Assembly (NCBI GenBank): GCA_023263825.1
Contig: JALQUJ010000210.1
Location: forward strand, 1-15,792
Length of the DNA: 15,792 nt
Source: Porticoccus sp.
Lineage (GTDB): Bacteria; Pseudomonadota; Gammaproteobacteria; Pseudomonadales; Porticoccaceae
Reading direction: 5' to 3'
Shown: positions 12,632 through 15,792 of the stretch, in pieces
Position numbering within the stretch: the stretch's first letter is position 1
Layout of the letters: each line of letters starts with the position of its first letter
Notes under the pieces: model-generated
Told to the model about the DNA's origin: nothing
Seen by the model: only the letters and a program-made list of their open reading frames with translations
Database searches by the model: none
Translations under genes and position numbers: made by a program

Positions 12632-14209
12632 TTAGTGGCGGAAGTGTCTCATGCTAGTAAACACCATCGTCATGCCGTGCTCATCGGCAGCGGCGATGAC
12701 CTCATCATCACGAATGGAACCACCGGGCTGAATTACACAGCTGATGCCTACCTTGGCAGCATTGTCGATGCCATCGCGGAAGGGGAAGAAAGCGTCGGAT
12801 GCCATCACTGCACCTTTCACTTCCAGCCCTGCATGTTCAGCTTTAATGGCGGCGATACGTGCGGAGTTAACACGGCTCATTTGGCCTGCGCCTACACCGA
12901 TGGTTTGGTTGTTTTTTGTGTAGATAATGGCGTTGGATTTCACCATTTTGGCGACTTTCCAGGCGAACAACATATCGTCCAATTCAGCATCGGTCGGTTT
13001 GCGTTCGGTGACGACTTTGAGGTCGTCGGCAGTGACCATGCCTTTGTCGCGGTCTTGAATCAGCAGGCCGCCGTTGACACGTTTGTAGTCGAAGCCTTTT
13101 GCCTCTGTTGTCGCGCCCCACTCGCCACATTCGAGCAAGCGTACATTCTTTTTGGCGCTGACAGCGTCTTTGGCCGCATCCGAAATACTGGGGGCAATAA
13201 TCACTTCTACGAATTGACGTTCGCATATAGCTTCAGCGGTTGCTGCATCGAGCTCGCGGTTAAAGGCGATAATGCCGCCGAAGGCTGATTCCGGATCGGT
13301 GGCAAAGGCCAGGTCATAAGCAGTTTTAATATCGGTAGCAACCGCCACACCACAAGGGTTGGCGTGTTTCACAATCACGCAGGTAGGCTGGTCAAATTGC
13401 TTCACACATTCCAGTGCGGCATCGGTGTCGGCGATATTGTTGTAGGACAGTTCTTTGCCTTGTAACTGTGTGGCCGTGGCAATACTTGCTCCGGCAGGAT
13501 CTTCCTCTACATAAAATGCGGCTTTCTGGTGAGGGTTTTCACCGTAACGCATTTCTTGTTTTTTAATGTACTGGGCATTGAAGGTATTGGGGAAATCCCG
13601 TGCTACGTTTTGTGTGTTTCTGGCGCCAAAGTGATTGGCGATCATGCCATCGTAGCCAGCGGTGTGCTCAAAGGCTTTAACCATCAAATTGTAGCGGGTT
13701 TCATAACCCAGTTGGCCATCTTGGTTTTGCATTTCGTCTAATACGGTACCGTAGTCACTGGCATTCACGACGATGGCGACATCTTTGTGGTTTTTCGCTG
13801 CTGAGCGAACCATGGTGGGGCCGCCGATATCGATGTTTTCGATAGCGGTTGGCAGGTCGCAATTTGGATCGGCTACTGTTGCAGCGAATGGATAGAGATT
13901 TACCACGACCATATCGATACCGAGAATGCCGTGTTCTTCCATCACTGCATCATCGGTGCCGCGGCGACCGAGAATGCCACCGTGTACTTTGGGGTGCAGG
14001 GTTTTGACCCGGCCATCCATCATTTCTGGGAAGCCGGTGTAGTCCGATACTTCACGAGCAGCCACACCATTTTCATGGAGTAAACGGCGGGTGCCACCGG
14101 TGGAGAGGATCTCAACACCCTGGGCGCTCAGAGCCTGGGCAAATTCAACTATGCCTGTTTTGTCGGATACGCTGATAAGAGCGCGGGTGACTTTACGTAG
14201 ATCGCTCAT
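12632..14209 (-). CDS. purH: Bifunctional AICAR formyltransferase / IMP cyclohydrolase
   Basis: Catalyses the last two steps of IMP synthesis. The 525-residue length is normal. The N-terminal MGS-like cyclohydrolase domain (about 1-200) begins RALISVSDKTGI and carries STGGT and VKTLHPKVHGGILGRR. The C-terminal transformylase domain has RYGENPHQKAAFY, the KHANPCG motif with the Lys281-His282 catalytic pair, ESAFGGIIAFN, and the FPFRDGID, IQPGGSIRDDEVI and MRHFRH end. GAGGA precedes the start. Fis lies 64 bases upstream on the same strand, with no terminator between, so dusB, fis and purH are probably co-transcribed. Confidence 0.97.
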   Translation of the reverse strand: MSDLRKVTRALISVSDKTGIVEFAQALSAQGVEILSTGGTRRLLHENGVAAREVSDYTGFPEMMDGRVKTLHPKVHGGILGRRGTDDAVMEEHGILGIDMVVVNLYPFAATVADPNCDLPTAIENIDIGGPTMVRSAAKNHKDVAIVVNASDYGTVLDEMQNQDGQLGYETRYNLMVKAFEHTAGYDGMIANHFGARNTQNVARDFPNTFNAQYIKKQEMRYGENPHQKAAFYVEEDPAGASIATATQLQGKELSYNNIADTDAALECVKQFDQPTCVIVKHANPCGVAVATDIKTAYDLAFATDPESAFGGIIAFNRELDAATAEAICERQFVEVIIAPSISDAAKDAVSAKKNVRLLECGEWGATTEAKGFDYKRVNGGLLIQDRDKGMVTADDLKVVTERKPTDAELDDMLFAWKVAKMVKSNAIIYTKNNQTIGVGAGQMSRVNSARIAAIKAEHAGLEVKGAVMASDAFFPFRDGIDNAAKVGISCVIQPGGSIRDDEVIAAADEHGMTMVFTSMRHFRH

Positions 14210-14273
14210 GATGTCCTCGTCTTTAATTTAGTGCTTGTTGGTTGAATGTGGGTTGACTGTGTCGATGGATCGT

Positions 14274-14570
14274 TTATAGCAAATCATATTGTTTAAGTTT
14301 TTTCCGCAATGTGCCCCGGTTAAGGCCAAGCATTTCTGCTGATTTGCTCTGGTTGTTGCGGGTGTAAGCTAATACGGCTTCAAGTAGTGGTGCTTCTACT
14401 TCACTCAATACCAGTTGGTAGAGGTCGTTGGCCGGTTGACCGTCCAGGGTTTGAAAATATTTTTCCAGGGCACGCTCAACACATTGTCGCAGTGACTCGT
14501 GTTGGGGCATTACAGGTGTTTCTTCGGCGTCAGTTTCAGCCTGAATGGTGAATGTATCAATGGCGCTCAT
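14274..14570 (-). CDS. fis: DNA-binding protein Fis
   Basis: Nucleoid-associated DNA-bending protein that activates rRNA promoters and shapes chromosome topology. The 98-residue form has the Fis core: LRQCVERALEKYF, LYQLVLSEVEAPLLEAVL, then the C-terminal helix-turn-helix NQSKSAEMLGLNRGTLRKKL ending QYDLL, almost identical to pseudomonad Fis. I chose the ATG at 14570 (MSAIDTF), not 14585, because its ATG overlaps the dusB stop (ATGA), the usual coupled dusB-fis arrangement. The acidic, Glu-rich N-terminus (about 1-25) is variable in the family. Confidence 0.93.
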   Translation of the reverse strand: MSAIDTFTIQAETDAEETPVMPQHESLRQCVERALEKYFQTLDGQPANDLYQLVLSEVEAPLLEAVLAYTRNNQSKSAEMLGLNRGTLRKKLKQYDLL

Positions 14571-15571
14571 GCGGCTTGGTCCCAATTATTGTTATCTGCT
14601 GCAAAAAACTGCTGCAGGCTTTGTATTTGTGCACAAGGGTCTTCCAGTCGATTGAAATATTTTCTAAATGCTTCTCCATTTGGCAGGGAGCTAACGTACC
14701 AGCCCAAATGCTTGCGGGCAATCCGTAGTCCCAGATATTCGCCATAATGTTTATGGATAGCTTCAATATGCTGGCTGATGACCGTTATAAGTTCCTTGTT
14801 TTTCTGTGTATCAGTGTTTGGTTTATTAGGTATTTTCCCGTGTGTCAGGTAATGATTGATTTGATTAAATATCCAGGGATTTCCCTGGGCGGCCCTGCCG
14901 ATCATTACAGCTGAGGCTCCGGTGTACTCTAAAACCTGCTTTGCCTGTTGCGGTGTTTGTATATCGCCATTGGCAAAAACGGGTATGGATGTTTGTTGAA
15001 CGACTTCTGCGATGGTGTCGTATTCTGCCTGACCTTTAAAACGGCAGGCGCGGGTTCTGCCGTGGACGGCCAGTGCTTGTATGCCCGCATCTTCAGCGAT
15101 ACGAGCAATATTGAGTGCATTGCGATTTTGCTCGTCCCAGCCAGTGCGAATTTTCAATGTAACGGGTACATTCACTGCTGATACCACGGCAGTGAGAATA
15201 TCGGCGACCAGTGTTTCGTCTTGAAGCAGTGCAGAACCCGCGGCGCGTTTGCACACTTTTTTTGCTGGGCAGCCCATATTGATATCAATAATTTCAGCAC
15301 CCAGATCAACATTTTGCCGTGCGGCGTCGGCCATCATTTCGGGAACACTGCCGGCAATTTGTACTGACCGCGGAGATGGTTCGTCCTTATGTATTAGGCG
15401 TTGTTGGCTTTTTCGGCTTTTCCACAAGCGAGTATCTGATGTGATCATTTCAGAAACGGTTAGCCCGGCACCCAGTTGATGACAGAGTTGGCGAAACGGC
15501 AAATCGGTCACGCCGGCCATGGGGGCCAGGATCGTCCGGTTTGCTATTTTGTGCTCACCTATTGTTATCAA
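14567..15571 (-). CDS. dusB: tRNA-dihydrouridine synthase B
   Basis: FMN-dependent reductase that makes dihydrouridine in the tRNA D-loop. The 334-residue protein shows APMAGVTDLPFRQLC, INMGCPAKKV with catalytic Cys101, VTLKIRTGWD, AVHGRTRACRFKG, FANGDI and MIGRAAQGNPWIF, then the helical C-terminal domain. The start codon is TTG at 15571: the frame is open further upstream but I found no ATG or GTG in it, and MITIGEHKIANRTILAPMAG matches the normal DusB N-terminus. The ribosome site is weak. Its stop overlaps the fis ATG, consistent with the widespread dusB-fis operon in which DusB translation leads into Fis. Confidence 0.95.
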   Translation of the reverse strand: MITIGEHKIANRTILAPMAGVTDLPFRQLCHQLGAGLTVSEMITSDTRLWKSRKSQQRLIHKDEPSPRSVQIAGSVPEMMADAARQNVDLGAEIIDINMGCPAKKVCKRAAGSALLQDETLVADILTAVVSAVNVPVTLKIRTGWDEQNRNALNIARIAEDAGIQALAVHGRTRACRFKGQAEYDTIAEVVQQTSIPVFANGDIQTPQQAKQVLEYTGASAVMIGRAAQGNPWIFNQINHYLTHGKIPNKPNTDTQKNKELITVISQHIEAIHKHYGEYLGLRIARKHLGWYVSSLPNGEAFRKYFNRLEDPCAQIQSLQQFFAADNNNWDQAA

Positions 15572-15676
15572 GGGCTCTGTACCAAGGGCTGTTGCATCAA
15601 GAGCTGGTCTCAGTTGCTGTTGACTGTCTTTGAAATGGGGGCGATATGATACCTGTTGTTTACAAATGGAAAAAGA

Positions 15677-15792
15677 TTATTCCGGGATATAAAGGGAGTA
15701 ATTAACAGCTTCTGGGCCTGGATCAATAACTTCAAGCACAAGCCGAATGGATTGCTGTGAAGGCATGATTTTTATATCAACCAAATCACCGG
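15677..15792 (-). CDS. C-terminal end of a DUF3426-like protein
   Basis: A minus-strand frame open to the window edge encodes 38 residues (GDLVDIKIMPSQQSIRLVLE, then VIDPGPEAVNYSLYIPE) and stops at 15677-15679. The VIDPGPEAVNY ending resembles the C-terminus of zinc-ribbon/DUF3426 proteins encoded between prmA and dusB in pseudomonads, and the position agrees. The zinc-ribbon and membrane segment expected upstream lie outside the window. With so few residues the call rests mostly on synteny. Confidence 0.6.
   Translation of the reverse strand, partial: GDLVDIKIMPSQQSIRLVLEVIDPGPEAVNYSLYIPE

Noticed and set aside
12635..13288. A 217-codon open frame on the + strand
   Set aside because: It is the antisense shadow of purH; the minus strand has an unmistakable PurH protein, and this frame has no ribosome site or family motif.
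1..15792. CRISPR arrays, tRNA or rRNA genes, prophage or insertion-sequence genes
   Set aside because: No regularly spaced identical repeats, cloverleaf sequences, transposase or integrase motifs were seen on either strand.

Overview
The window reads as a chromosomal segment of a Pseudomonas-related gammaproteobacterium, probably a marine Cellvibrionales-type lineage of moderate GC. The proteins resemble Pseudomonas TrpE/G/D/C, Vfr, Coq7, DusB, Fis, PurH and PurD, and two gene blocks keep the Pseudomonas order. This placement comes from remembered family sequences and synteny; no search was run.

Left block (1-6203): the 3' end of rpe, a trp leader region with a candidate leader peptide carrying two Trp codons, then trpE-trpG-trpD-trpC on the + strand. 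A bidirectional terminator separates trpC from a convergent vfr/crp-type cAMP receptor gene. An OsmC/YhfA-like gene is divergent from vfr. Compared with the usual pseudomonad order, gph is missing between rpe and trpE, and trpE is joined directly to trpGDC.

Middle (6204-10408): where Pseudomonas has speD there is a non-coding stretch followed by a LysR-family regulator. The non-coding stretch contains a well-formed minus-strand transcription unit (sigma70-like promoter, about 185 nt, perfect intrinsic terminator) with no convincing ORF. Its promoter overlaps that of the LysR gene, so it is a candidate small RNA controlled by the regulator. Then come a repeat-rich spacer with GTAGGCGCC-type REP-like copies, coq7 (ubiquinone hydroxylase, minus), a divergent metallo-beta-lactamase-fold hydrolase, and a small GIY-YIG-like protein (minus).

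Right block (10409-15792, all minus): a DUF3426-like protein (partial), dusB, fis, purH and purD, which is the conserved translation/nucleotide-synthesis cluster. A vapBC-type toxin-antitoxin module has been inserted between purH and purD. It has its own promoter and a 9-bp-arm operator palindrome. The toxin frame is split by a -1 shift exactly at a U UUA AAA slippery heptamer, and the PIN active-site residues are divided between the two frames. The gene is therefore either a recently broken toxin, a homopolymer error, or a toxin expressed by programmed frameshifting.

The candidates most worth checking are the LysR-linked orphan small RNA, the frameshifted vapC, and the trp leader. Most other genes are ordinary housekeeping functions.
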